Assembly: GCF_000499385.1 (NCBI RefSeq)
Contig: NW_013654402.1
Coordinates: 81,378-145,377 of the forward strand
DNA: 64,000 nucleotides
Source: Eimeria necatrix
Taxonomy: Eukaryota; Apicomplexa; Conoidasida; Eucoccidiorida; Eimeriidae
Reading direction: 5' to 3'
Position numbers and translations under genes: made by a program. Below, piece after piece: positions 26,001 to 38,168 of this stretch (position 1 is its first letter; every line of letters begins with the position of its first letter). The notes under the pieces are model-generated. The model saw only the letters and a program-made list of their open reading frames with translations. It had not been told where the DNA came from and did not search any database.

Positions 26001-29000
26001 GGCAGTGACCCTGTAAAGTGCTAAAACTCTGTGCCGACGGCCGGCTCTGGCATAGCAGACGAACTTCACCATTCTTAAATGCTAAGTAAAGTGTCTGAAC
26101 TTCCAAAATATGCTTTTCGCTTTCTGTCAGAAGGAGCAAGCTAGTCAGCCATGACTTCTAGAAGTGCACGTGCGTTGGCCAGTCTTGATGATGTATGCGA
26201 GAGGCAGCTGGGCTTGGGCCACAAAAGCGCCAGGGTTGCAAACATAGGAATGCTTGAATTCGGGCTTAAAAATACTACTGAATGATATATCAGGGCGAAA
26301 TTCAATACAGAGGCCAGGCAGGAGCATTCACCTATGAGGGCTGGCCCGAACATAGACCCTCAACGGCAATGAAGCTTAGAGCCATGCTGTAACTTACATG
26401 TTTGATCTGGACGGCAAAATGTGCACTTCACGTATCCTCCGACCAGAGAACCCCTCACACTCTTCCAGAGCCAAAAACATGACAATCGACACAGGCATTC
26501 CTCAGCTCTGCTGCTGAAAAACGCTGCGCTATATATTTGGGAAAGTGCCTCTCCCCGAATAATGCCACTGGTAAAGTATCTCCGGGCGGAAAGAAGATAA
26601 ACGCGCTCCGAGGTCTGGTGAAGACGTGGTTTTAACCGGGAATATTTCCTCAGTTGGATACAGAAGAGACGGCCATTTGTAGCAGAGTTACTCACCACGG
26701 AATTAGTGTGTACAAGAATGCGTGAAAACATTCATGATTGTCGAAAGTGAAGCTAACAATGAGAAGTGATCGTTGCAGAAAAGTCACGGTTGCTCGGGAG
26801 CGTGCAGGTACAGGTAAATGGTGGCACTTAGCACAATAATAGAATGGGACTTTGCTGGCCGGCCAGATGAATCTGCAAATTTGCAATACAGTGTAGTGAA
26901 TTTTGAGAAGTAGGCTCTAGAAGGACGCTGTAATTTTCCAGCATGCGAGAGTTCATGTAGATAGGGATACCAAATGCCTGTTAATAGCTTTGTATCCCAA
27001 AGGATAGGCTGCTACGTAGCGAGCAGATTACCCTCGTGGACAAGCCACTTAATTTAAAGCTCTGAGGTCTCTAAGCTTTCCACAAGTAAATTACTTCCTT
27101 TAGATTAGCTGCAGCTGCATACGCGCCCTAGAAGCCTTGCCCCCTGGCAAAGCTCGACAAATTTTAGTTCGATATATCCTAGTTCCCCGATGGAGTATAG
27201 TAACGGGCACTACAGAAAAAGTGACATTCACACGGCTGTAGCGCTATGCGCTACAGAAGCCGTTACGCACTCAATATCGGAGACCGTAGTGCTAGGCATC
27301 ACTGAAGCACGCATTACTCAAGCAGCGGGATACCCGTTGACAGGAAAAAGCCGACCTACAGCTTGAAATAGTGGGTGTATTTGATACCGAAGAAATAAAA
27401 TGGGAAAACTTCCAAGTAGTTTGGGTGTGCAAGCCCGGAAAGTCCTCCACAAGGGACCAAGCTACGTGCAACGCCGCATACAAACAGTCCCAAGCTCCTT
27501 GGCAGAGGCTAGTAAAGAGGAAAGACAGGAGCCACCGGAATGTATCAAGGCTTCTCTAAAATGTACAAATATTGCCGAAGGCTGCTTTCCAACCTACAGA
27601 ACCCCTGTAGCATCCGCCAGCTTGTCTGTAGACTGGGAGCTGTGATGCTTACATATTCTAGCGATACCTCCGTACAAGTTCGAGCCTCACTGCAGTATAT
27701 TAACGTTCAGTTGATAATCATAACTTGAGACTACCTTTGAAGTGTGTTCGGACGAAATGAAGAAATTTAGCATTGACTGTAGTGAAGCCCTACAGGAACA
27801 TACACTGGCCACTATTGGGACAGACAGATAAAATAAGGATAGTACAATGAGAGCTAACACGGACCATAATCTCGAAATTGCTTTAGCCAATGGAAAGACT
27901 GGGATTTACTGCTTGTGTGTTCGAGAATGCGCAGCCCATCAAGCATGCGTTCGAGTTAACCCCGGGTCGGCAGTGGCTTGGCACAGTGTCTAATGTGACA
28001 AGCATAAACCACCAAGTACAAGGTACAAATTGATATACTTGGATGAACTTGTATGGAGGCAATGCTTTATTACCAAATTGTACTGTTCTTTTGTGGTTTA
28101 ACGCTAACTTGCCATTGCTGTGCTTTCCTTGCCGAGCTCCTGGTGTGAGCTCACTGGACTTTGCAGTCCCAGAGTATTGTTGGGCAAGAATATGGGGGAA
28201 AAAGCTTTGAAATAGAATAGAGTAAACCTTGAATTAGCTAGAGAGTAGGAACTACTGAGCCAAAGGGAGCAAATAAAGCTCTTCAGTGGGTGTGCAGCAG
28301 TATTGACCCGTCGAGCACAGCTACATAGTGGCGCTACTTTCAACACCCAGTGATCCTCTTGTCTAGAACCCTACTTTGGAGTGGAATATTTCATCAGTTA
28401 TGAATCAGCTTTATCATTTGCATATTTTTGAGAAAATATCATCTTTTCCCCCTAATTTTACACATGCTTCTACTCTTGTCAGCCAATGTGCATAACCACC
28501 ACCCTCCCCTTTCTGAAAGCTACTGGCGCCCCCCACCCCGAGAGTTTGTGCCCTTGTAGGCAGTGCATTTGCCTTTCCTTATAGTTAATTATAATTTTTC
28601 ATTATCCCCTGCATATCAAGCCGCCACTAGGGCTCCTTCTCACCCCCTGATTACACCGGGCAGCAGCACCCCTTCTTTGGGGCCCCTGTCTTGACTTACT
28701 TGACCCCCTTTGAAAGGCCTTGTTCGGCATTTTCTTGCCTAACGCACTACTTCTGAGTGAGAAAATCACATAATCGACAGGGGATGCCTTTACAGGCGTG
28801 TGGATGTACGCGGCTGAAGGAAGGGAAGGGGGAGCCAACAAGCGCTTACTTTCGCAGCGCAGTTCACGTAGTCCTCGAGATTTCCCAGTCAATTTTGCAT
28901 TATCCTTCGTTTGGACCCGCTTTTTTCCTGGTGTGTTGCCCACAGTGAATGCCTGATAGTCTTCAGAGCCTCAGCTCTGATGATGCAAGTTCCAGGTGGC

Positions 29001-29231
29001 TGCCGCATCACTCTTTGTTTGACGCAAGCAGCCTGAGGATGGGAGGAGCACAGCCCTCTCTTCTGTTTCTCTTGTTACTTCCGCTGTCACAACGGAAATC
29101 ACCTTCTGCGGGCTACCCTTCCACTTGGGCTGAACTAAACTAACAACCAACTGCGACACCCTGAGCCAGGGAGAAGCCAAAGACCAAATAGCACATCATC
29201 AGCACCGCACACACCTGCAGCAGAAATAGAT
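23046..29231. other. 6-kb low-density region with scattered exon-like segments
   Basis: No complete gene could be built. On the minus strand the best exon-like pieces are near 26500-26391 (GMPVSIVMFLALEECEG, donor GTAAGT), near 26280-26150 (HSYVCNPGAFVAQAQLPLAY) and 26118-25990 (SEKHILEVQTLYLAF, donor GTAAGG). Their phases do not chain cleanly. A hydrophobic frame near 27890-27735 looks like a leader but has no ATG. These may be parts of one minus-strand gene, possibly secreted. The last 600 bases are pyrimidine-rich sequence upstream of the HAD gene. Confidence 0.3.
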
Positions 29232-32200
29232 ATGGTGCGGAATGCTGACAGAGGCTCATTTGAGACCAGCCCAGAAACTCAGGGGCCCCTCTTCCCTCCC
29301 CATGCGCCCGCTTTTTTGAGGGGCCCCAGCGCTGTCAAGCCTCTTCAGGACCCTGTCAACAATAGTTCCTCTTCCGAGGCACACGGAGCCTTGGATCCTT
29401 CTGAAGGCTTGAGTGCTCCTTTCGAAGCAGCCAGGTGCGATGTTCCCATGGGCAGCCCAGACTTCAAGGGCCGCTGTACATCCCGGCCAACTGAGGAGCC
29501 GCCCCGGAATTTCCTCAAGTTGCCAGAGGCGGCGCCATGCGCAGAATATATCAGTCCGGCGTACCACCACTCTTCCGGGGCTTCAATTGAGTGCAGCTGG
29601 GAAAAGCTGCTGAAACCCGCAGTGCGCCCGCTGGCTAATGAGCGGCGTGGAGAGTCTTGGGCGCCTGAGGGAAACAGAACTTCCCTTCCCTGCTCTGTGG
29701 CATTGTCTCGCTGGTCTTCGACTGCGGAAGCTGCAACATGCAGAGAAGTAGAATTGAAAATTCTGAAACCCTCTTCCCCGGCTGTGTCCGCGGAAAACTC
29801 TCCTGGACTAGACGCTGCTTCGGGGCCCCCTGTTCTTTCGTTTGCCTCCATCCACGAGAAGTCCTCCCCAGGAAAACTTTTGACTGGCGGAGAATGCGAG
29901 TCTGGCGCCCGCGCAGATAGTCGCTTCTGCGCAGATGGCGAAAGAGAACTTCTGGACAACACAGGAAGTTCGGGGGCACTCATTGGGGGACCTAGTCGCC
30001 CCTGTTTGGTACTTCTTGATCTGGACAACACACTGATACCGACGGGATGGATAATGGCGTGCTGGCGGAAGATGCAACTATACTTCGGTCTGCAGCAGGC
30101 GGTTGCATGCATAAGGAAGGGGCTTGAGCAATCAAAGCTGGTTGAAGCTCTCAAAGCTCTCTTTGACGATCTCAGAAAACTGAGGGGAAAAAGACACACA
30201 CAAATCGTTATTGTGACCAATGCGGGGCTGAGGACCGTCCAGGAATTCTACCTGCGCATGTGCCTCCCGGAACTGAGGGAACTCTGTGAGAGAGAGAAAG
30301 TGTACATCCACTCTACAGAGCACTTCGCGAGAAGGGTGGGACCCATTCCTCCCATGACGGAAGAGGAGGCTTTCTGCGAGTTTTATACTGCCCTTAAGGT
30401 ATGTGCCCATTTCGTCTATTGCGTTCTCTCCCCATTTCCAACTATCGACCTTTCAGTGCCTCCTCTAGCTACTTCCTTCTCGTGCACCATTTAGAGTTTC
30501 CCCCCCTAGAAGGTGCCATTTTCAACTATTGCGGTGGCAAATATGAAGGCTAATGGCCGCGTCATTTGCATCCTTCGTAGTTTGTGCGTAGCCGTGTATT
30601 TGTGGATCTTTTAATGTGTGTTGGTGTTGTTTTGTTTATTTATTCCCTTCCATGTAAATAGCTCTGTATGTTATTTTCATTTTTTTCGAATCAAGCCTAC
30701 ATGGAGAGGCAGACAGGCTAAAGTTTCTTTGCTGTTGGTTTTGTCCGCTGTGTTGCTGCAGTACCACGAGTTCGATTTCGTAGTACAGAGATACTTGAAC
30801 GCGCTCCTGTGCCAAACTCACATTCCCGTGCAGGGGGCCTCATTGAAAGATGAGGAGTCTCCCCTAGAACTTTATTCTAACCCCGTCGAACCTTCGTGCC
30901 CAGTAGAGGGGGACCCTTCTCCTCCCAGGCGATCTGCGCCTCCCTTCTGCAAGAGGGCCAGGACTTCAGCACAGCTCGAATCGTCAGTAGCAGCAGAAAG
31001 CAGAAGCGGCGGCAGAGGGCCTCTTTCTGGGTGCTGTGGCTGGTGCAACACTGGGAGAAGAGAAATACTGAGCTCTGTAAGTGAACGCGCCGCCCAGGGG
31101 AGCCAAATAGGTGAACCCCGCGATCTTTCTCCCTGCAAGGCCGAGTTGGCAAAGAACTCTTCTCGGCCGTCGCCGCTGCAGCAACCTGCAGCTTCCTCTT
31201 GCTGCGGTGGCTCTTCCAGAAGCGCACCAGCAGCAGCCATAGCACCGGCCTCCGCAGCAGAAGCACCGGCAGGTGGCGAAGAGGGCGAGCCCGTTGAGGG
31301 TCCGGCGAGTACCCCCTTGAGTTTGCGTGACCAGCTCCAGGCTGCTGCTGTTGCCTACTTGCAGCCTGGGGTGGGGAGGGGCGAAAGAAGTCAAGGACCT
31401 TCACCCAGCGAGAGTCCCAGAGGCTTTGACCCCTTTCCTGCGGACTGGAGATGTGACTTAATCAGTGCAGGAGACCAGGTTTGCGAAATCCACGCTGCCT
31501 GTCGAGTGGCCAGACACTTTGCTGGACACGTCAAGTTTGCCAAACTTTTGTTTCTGAGGGACCCCCAAGACCCGAGATTTCTGTCTCAAACGCCCACAAG
31601 GTTCATTGCAGTAAGACAGGCTATCTCCCTTCGTCTTGAGCGGAGCTTTTGCCTTCAGAAACGCTGACCCTCAGAAGACAGTACTGAGCCACAGCGAAAC
31701 TGTGGCTGTATTTGATGAGTGCTGCAGCAAGTGGAGTGTTTGGTCTGTGCGTTCTGGTTTGTATGTCTGTTGTTGCCCGCAGCAACTAAACGAACTGCAT
31801 GCGTCTTTGATGCACGTAATATCGTGCGACGAGGAGACTCTGGACGCGCAGGGGCATCCCCAATGGGTTCGCCGTGGCTCATTTTCGCAAGTCACAATTA
31901 TCGCCCCTGAGAGGTTAGAAGCTCCTCCCCGCCATTGCTCTGCTGCGCGGGTACGACATGCATTTGAGTTTCTACGCAAGAGACGCACCAAGAGCAACAA
32001 GGCGGCTTCGAGCGGCCCAGTGAGGCTTCGGCAAGACCTATCGCCAAGACAGACTGCGGTAGAAGCCGAACGTGGGAGCCAGGCATTGTCCAGTCTCCCT
32101 AGCTCGAAGAGCCACAGCCTATCATGTCCGATAGAGTGGGAGAGGAACGCCGTAGCCAATCCTCCAAGTCCGTCCCCTGCATTGTGCCCCTTTCATGGCG

Positions 32201-32280
32201 CTGAGGGACGGCAAGACCTGTTTCTGCAGCCACGAAGAGAAGGGCTTTCTAAGGGCGCCTCTCAGTCACCGTGCGGGTGA
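29232..32280 (+). CDS. HAD-superfamily protein with low-complexity inserts
   Basis: Three exons, 29232-30398, 30762-31610 and 31783-32280, join in phase 0 to give about 837 residues. After a Ser/Pro-rich N-terminal 250 residues comes PCLVLLDLDNTLIPTGW, a HAD motif I with the D-x-D-N-T core that carries the nucleophile. Motif II follows as QIVIVTNAGLRT. After a long low-complexity insert, CDLISAGDQVCEIHAACR resembles the last HAD motif (GD followed by acidic residue). The third exon continues the fold and ends in a basic, Ser-rich tail. HAD proteins are mostly phosphatases or phosphotransferases. The substrate cannot be predicted. The insert in exon 2 could contain an unrecognised intron. Confidence 0.75.
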
Positions 32281-32748
32281 AAGAGGCTGCCGGGCTACTC
32301 TATGGACCAAGGAGACCTTGCAGACTTCTGAGAGCTCAAGCCTCTACTCGGCTCTCCTCTGTGCCAACCCCTGCAGTCATGTGGCGGGGAACAAGTGGCC
32401 TATTTATGCCGTCTTCTCACTCCTTCTAATGCAGGAACGCCAAAAACAAAGTGCATACGGCGCATCATTCATACACACATAAGCAGCAATAGCCCGACTG
32501 CTGTTACGCAGTTGCACTATGAGAGTAGCGATTGTCGCAACTATGCGATTACAACGGACACACCATAGCAATGAAAATGGAGATCCTTAAGACATGCGCA
32601 AACGGAGAAAATGCTGACGCAAACACAGCATTGTTCATTTGGGAAGCGATCAAAGCGGGAAGCGATCAAAACGAGGCAAAGTCCATTTGAAACGGCGGAC
32701 TGAAGGGGCCGGCAGCACATTAAACGGCCAAACTAAGTGGAATCTTCA

Positions 32749-33188
32749 ATGCAGCAGTCAACCATAAGCGATGCCTCACGTAAAGTGGTGCTACTTTACG
32801 AGCAAATTCTGTCTAAAAGGCTTGTATTGCGACGGCGTATAAACAGAGCGGCAGCTGTTAAGCATCCAGTCAGGTTCGATGGCTATTTATCTTTAGATTC
32901 CAATTTTTCCGTGTACATCTTCCGTCTTCCACTGCTTTCTTGGACGCCTCAACCGTTCAATTGCTTCTGAGAGGTCGCCTTTATCCAGCAAATATGCTGC
33001 TGAGAGAACCCGCCAGTTTGCTGGGGCCCCTAAGTAAGTCTTACCTGAGGCTGCTACACGGACGGAAACTACGGCTTCTTTTATTTGTCCAGCAGCATGT
33101 AGATGCCAGCCGAGACTGGGAGACGTACAGCCACTGCTGTCACTATGTTTTCCAAATGCAGAAGCTGGGAGCCCACCAATTTTACTGA
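32749..33188 (+). CDS. small LYR-like protein (candidate)
   Basis: Exons 32749-32873, 32989-33033 and 33110-33188 give 82 residues with matching phases (2, 2). Pieces are RKVVLLYEQILSKRL, then KYAAERTRQFAGAP, then RDWETYSHCCHYVFQMQKLG. A short basic protein with an L-Y-x start and a later R-x-x-R-x-F segment recalls LYRM proteins, in which the third motif residue varies. The donors are GTTCGA (weak) and GTAAGT (strong). Neighbours are the HAD gene upstream on the same strand and the GAPM gene convergent. The gene model is moderate and the family call tentative. Confidence 0.4.
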
Positions 33189-33852
33189 GGCACTCGCAGG
33201 AAGCAATTAGTCTTCGCAACTCGCATTCTTAGATTGTTAACTATAGAGCCGGAGTTGACTAATCCCGCATATGTCCACTACGACACCTCGGCCAGAAATG
33301 GAAGCAATAGAGGCCAAAATGTACGGCAATCGTTGCAGAGCAGTGGAAGCATTGCACGAGTTCTACTACCAAAAGCATGTCGCGGTTTTTGACAGGAGGC
33401 CCAGCAAATGCTGGATTCAGGTCTACCTGGCGCTTAGTTACGACCTGTAGATGTGGTCTGTGCATGGGTATACCTGTATGCAGGCGTGTAGGCACCTACA
33501 TACATTGGCTGTATCTGCTGAGTTTACAGTGCCACTACCATATATACTTTGTTCCTGTCTCTAAGCAACTGCAACCCCATGTGCGCATCTGCATGCGCTG
33601 TTTTCTTCCTGAAGTTGTGCGAAAAAAACCCTTACGGCGATAAAATTAACGAGGTCTATGGAGGGAAAGCGGGCGGATGAGCTGCTGCCGCTGCAGCCCG
33701 TAGAAATGTTCTCGCCGCTCCCACATCCCCAAGAATCCTAAAGCACACGCTGTTGGCGTCTCTGTCTTGATATCCACTACGTGGACAGAGTTCTACATCT
33801 TTGTATTCGTTTTTGAGGCGCACAACGCACTGTTTATCTGCATATTATTGAG
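33189..33852. other. convergent intergenic region, no gene seen
   Basis: Only short open frames occur. It separates the small LYR-like gene (+) from the 3' end of the GAPM-like gene (-). Confidence 0.4.
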
Positions 33853-35493
33853 CTACTGACGCCCTTCCGCCTCGTAGGCTTGGGCCACGATGGACGCCTG
33901 CTGTTGGAACTGTTGGCTAGGCGCCTGAGAGAAGCCACTTGGGGGGGACTGGGAAGCCTGGGGAGTCATGGCTGGCTGCTGCGTGTCTCCAGTGGGGTAA
34001 TAAGGAGACATACGTGCGAACTTTTCAACTTGCTGCTCAACATCATTGGTTAGCTCTGTCTCATGAAGAGCAGGCGACACATTGTTCACTTCAGGCTCGA
34101 AAAATACTGCCCATATGGTAGCTGCCAAGAGTGCCAGCCAGATTGTTAACGTGGACGCTCCCCCGATAGGAATGAACATCACAGAGAATTCTGCAACGAA
34201 AAAGGAGAGCAGTAGATAAAAGGAGGATATAAATGCACTAATCTGCAGCTGTCAAACCATGCTTGTGCTTAAGAGCTGTACTGTGCATAGTTTCAACTGC
34301 AAATAAATTGTGAAACGACCGAAAAAGCCAACAATAGCATGCAATTTTCAGGCGATCAAATTATCAAAACTAAAAGGTCTCCTTACCAACAATGCTGGCC
34401 AAGCCGAATAGTGCGGAGTTGATGTATGCGTGCAGGTCGCCAGCACCCTCGTCGTGGTAAACCTCCAAAAGGTAAGTCGCGGCGGCGTAGAGAGCCAGAC
34501 AAACGGCGTGGAGGCAGCGAATGTATGAGAAGAAAAGACACTCGGGGCCCCCTTCTTTAAAATGGATGTACCACTTGGGCTTGTAAAACTTGGCAATGTA
34601 CAGGAAGAAAATAAACTGCATGATGCTGCTCAACAGGTCCAAGAACGTCGCCAAACGAAGAATCTTGCTGCCAGAACGATAACCCCGGGCCCAGCTGACC
34701 ACAAAACACAAAAAACGTGCACTCTCATGGAGCTACCTGAAGCCAGTCCGCCAAACGGCTGAGGTTTCTTGTGCCTCTAAAGCGCTAAACAGCCCTGTAG
34801 CAAGACCTCAGGTGTAACGGAAGAGTGTAGACAGCTCACCAGGCATCATCTGCAGCGATCGCCTGAAAGCAGACTAAATAAGTGGCCCCCAGCATGTAGA
34901 GGCCAGAGAAAAAAGCAAGGGCTGCATGGAAACCCTCAGAGCTCCTGGCTGCCTGCAGCACATGACATCACTCAGTTGAAGTCTGCACTAAAAAACGCCA
35001 TGGAAAGTACAAAAAAGCAATATATCAATTACTGAGGCTTCTGGTAACCAGATTTCCCCGAATATATCGCGCTTTCTAGTGCAGAGAACGCCATGACCGC
35101 AGTAGAGAGTAGGTAGCTACGCGATCACCAAGCATCTCAAACAAGATCGGGCTTTGGGTATTCAGTGGATCAAGTAGGAGGCATGTCGCATGTGTTTGGG
35201 CTTTAAGGTTTGTGAGTGTGAGTTTCCACATCGCAAGAACAATAAAGAGGCAGGAGCTGACGCACCTCATTCATGCCCTGCAGCTCGTAGCCGAACAGAC
35301 CAGAGCCTCCAGAAGCCCAGTAAGAAATGAAAAGACCACTCAGAGAAAAAAGCTGCAGGAGGAAGCCTCCACGGAGCAAAAAGCTGTTGCCATTGATGCT
35401 GCCGCAAAAGATTGCCCCCGGCAGATCGACGCAAGGCCCGCGCATGGCCGGTCTCGGGTCATCAAGCCCTTCTTGCCTCGTTGTGAACCACAT
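33853..35493 (-). CDS. GAPM-like multi-pass membrane protein
   Basis: Exons, 5' to 3': 35493-35266, 34952-34840, 34694-34387, 34190-33853 (phases 0, 2, 1). They give 328 residues. About six membrane spans are visible: FLLQLFSLSGLFISYWA after RGG, then LAFFSGLYMLGATYLVCF, a span at LDLLSSIMQFIFFLYIA, one at LHAVCLALYAAATYLL, a short one ending exon 3, and LTIWLALLAATIWAVFF. The N-terminal SGGSGLFGYELQG motif and the hydrophilic Gln/Pro/Ser-rich C-terminus fit GAPM proteins. These are multi-span proteins of the inner membrane complex that tie the gliding motor and alveolin network to the sub-pellicular microtubules. The gene is well supported. The family name rests on architecture and remembered motifs. 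Confidence 0.7.
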
Positions 35494-37008
35494 ATTCAGA
35501 AGAGTATGAATAAGGCAAATCTAAAAGCCAAATGATGAGTCCAACAAACAGACAAACACTGAACAGATTTCCTTCCAACCAACCGTGGCCCGGCCTCGGT
35601 CTAACCTGTCCAAGGAGTCCGCTGCCGACAGCGTGATGTCAAGGGAAATATTGAGCTCAATAAGTTCCTGACTCTTCCAGAAAACTGTACAACAATATAA
35701 TGCATTAATATTCAAAAGAAGATATCGATAAATCGCATGTTTATCTGCCCAGAGAGCCCACGGTCTCGGCTGCACAAGCCGCGCTGAAGGCCATCGGCCC
35801 GTCGCCTGCACCCGGTGGCTAGCAAGGCGACAGCTGCTCACCTACCTCCGTCCCAAATAAGGCATACACGCTGCTTTTACTCACTTTTACTGTTCTTGAT
35901 GTACATGCTAAAGGCTGTTCATCCTTGTACCCCAAAAACTCTACGAGCTGCCTCGCTCTACCCTAGACGGGCTCCCTGCTGACGTGCACTACAGCTGCCT
36001 TGCGCAATCTAGCACATCAAGCAGACAGCTCCTTCTTTTGGCTTCTCGCGGCGACGCTTTACTTTATAAAAAGAAAAAGCTTAAAATTTTGCCCCTTGGT
36101 AAGCGATATTGCGACAAGCATAGCCGATACTCCACACCCCACTTGGTCTCCAACAGCCACTTCACTGACTCGCAAGGAAAACAACGTTCGCCACCAAGCT
36201 GGACAGTCAACTAAAGAGAATAAATAGAACAGCTTCAATAATGAGGGGAAAATGGCTCACAGTTCACTGTCTAATGTGCGTACAAAGAGAGACGAAGCAG
36301 ATTCACTTCCTCTTCACCACTTTGATGGAATCTCTGCTCTGTGTGCCACCCCTCTGTCTGTCGAAACAAGCCCGAAAGATTCAAGTTTCCAAATTATGTA
36401 TTAGTAGTTTCTTGCTTTGCTCGTAGCCATGAAAATACAATGAGAGCGAACTTGCGTTGTTTGGCTTTTTTGAGCGCTTGGGCTCCACTCTGCGGGAATG
36501 CCGCCAATCTCGGTGGTGGCAGGCTCCGGCAGGCTCAGCGGAAACATAAGCGGTCGTCTCTTAGTCAAAAGCAATAATAAGCACCGATTTGGCAAATTAA
36601 TAACAGGTACTTCGTTTAAAGTTGCTTCTGTGCTGACAGCCGCGGCGCAGCAACACCCCGAACAGCCCCTAGGGTGCTCGTAAGGTTGTGCACTGCAAGC
36701 CCTAGGTTGAGTGAATGCAGGTTTTCTGAGTTGCTTATGCCCACGTGTTGAGGGATTTTGTGGTGTGCTTGATTTCTGTTTTAAGTATTTACTGGGAAGC
36801 GGCGGGGGTTCGTTCAGACTCAACCGTTAGACCCCTCTGCAGAGAACCGCTGGTCCACCGTCTGCATCACTAGTGTAGTTCTTCCACGTGTTCCGTTTTA
36901 CGCCTGCTTCTTGCACATCCAATCCATGTAGAAAGCTGAGTTCAGGTAGAGATGCATGAGGTTGTTTCTTCGGGGCCCACCCCAGCAGTCTTATTCCTCT
37001 AGTCCACG
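35494..37008. other. divergent intergenic region between GAPM-like and E2 genes
   Basis: Both flanking genes start outward from here, so it should hold two promoters. A minus-strand frame at 36401-36823 (about 140 codons, no ATG at its 5' end) has some protein-like stretches such as EVPVINLPNRCLLLL, but no supporting splice structure was found. A plus-strand 45-codon frame begins at an ATG near 36440 with a leader-like stretch. Neither is called. Confidence 0.3.
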
Positions 37009-38168
37009 ATGGCGCAGACACAGATTTCCTCCTCTCGCAAGCAGTGCGACTTTGCCAAATTGTACGAGCAACTGAGTTGCCCTCGAATTTTGTCGTTACT
37101 TAGTATTTTTTTGCAGAGAGTCGGGTACATACAGAAGCATTCGCTGCCGCAAGCCGCTGTCCCCTCTGTGGTCTTCTCGAGTTAAGTGCTGTGAGAGGAT
37201 GCCACTGGGGGAGCCGTTGCTGGAGTTCATCGCCTGGGTTCGTTCGTGCAGGTTAATGGCGGGCTACGATTTGGAGCTCAACAACAAGAACACTCAAGAC
37301 TTCAACGTGGTCTTCCACGGGCCAAAAGAGAGTGGGCGACACACCCCTTCGCCCTTCAGGTTTGAAGGCTTATCGGGTTTTTTTGCTACACTGCTTGTGA
37401 TATGTGTCGACTACTGCTTCGGTTTTCTTTTTCTCTGTGGAGTCCTATCACCGGTTGCTGAGTGCCACTTCCGCTGCGTGGGGGTGTTCAGCAATATACG
37501 AAGGCGGTGTGTGGAGAGTACACGTGACACTGCCCGACGATTACCCCTTCTCTTCACCGTCAATTGGCTTTTTAAACAAGATTTTGCATCCAAATGTAGA
37601 TGAAGCATCTGGCTCGGTTTGTCTGGACGTAATTAACCAAACTTGGACTCCGCTTTACAGTGAGTATTGTGGTGTAATCGCAGCTCAAGAGGGATTAAGT
37701 CCAGACTTCTGGCGGTTTTCTTGGGTGATCAGGCCCACCTGAAGCCTCTGCCTGCTCGGTTGTTGCGATTTTGCAGGCCTTGTCAACGTATTTGACGTGT
37801 TCTTGCCCCAGCTCTTGACCTACCCCAACCCTCAAGACCCGTTGAACAGTGAAGCCGCTTCTTTGCTCAACAGGGACAAAGCACAGTACGAGCAGAAAGT
37901 GAAAGGTTAGTTTTTGGCATGAGCTTTTTAATGTAACCATCGTGCCGCGGCGCTTGGGAGAATCTGGTGCCGCATGCGACGGGCTCGCGGCTGCATGCAT
38001 GCAGAACACGTGAAGAAATACGCAAGCCGAGACTCTTGGGAGAAGGAACAGGCCCGACGGAAGGAAGAAGCTGCTCGGGAGAGAATGAGGGAGGAGCAGG
38101 AGCCTGAGGCTGGCGAGCTGTCGAGAGTGGATGACGAAGCAGATGGCGCTGACATCGACGACCTGTAA
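37009..38168 (+). CDS. UBE2H: ubiquitin-conjugating enzyme E2, UBE2H/UBC8 type
   Basis: Five exons, 37009-37061, 37252-37331, 37492-37659, 37777-37905 and 38005-38168, with phases 2, 1, 1, 1 that all agree, give 197 residues. The UBC fold is complete: [16 protein letters not shown] across the exon 2-3 junction, then [20 protein letters not shown], then [18 protein letters not shown] with the catalytic Cys. It continues [18 protein letters not shown] and a C-terminal helix [11 protein letters not shown]. The DEASG before the active site and the Asp/Glu-rich tail are typical of UBE2H/UBC8, which acts with the GID/CTLH E3 ligase in other eukaryotes. The donor of exon 2 (GTGGGC) is chosen because it restores the family alignment. 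Confidence 0.92.

Noticed and set aside
27687..27890. signal-peptide exon of a surface antigen gene
   Set aside because: The frame opens with a TTG, has an upstream stop and no ATG, and downstream segments do not join in phase.
36401..36823. 140-codon minus-strand frame as a gene
   Set aside because: No ATG at its start, no splice partners and no recognisable domain; left as unresolved intergenic sequence.
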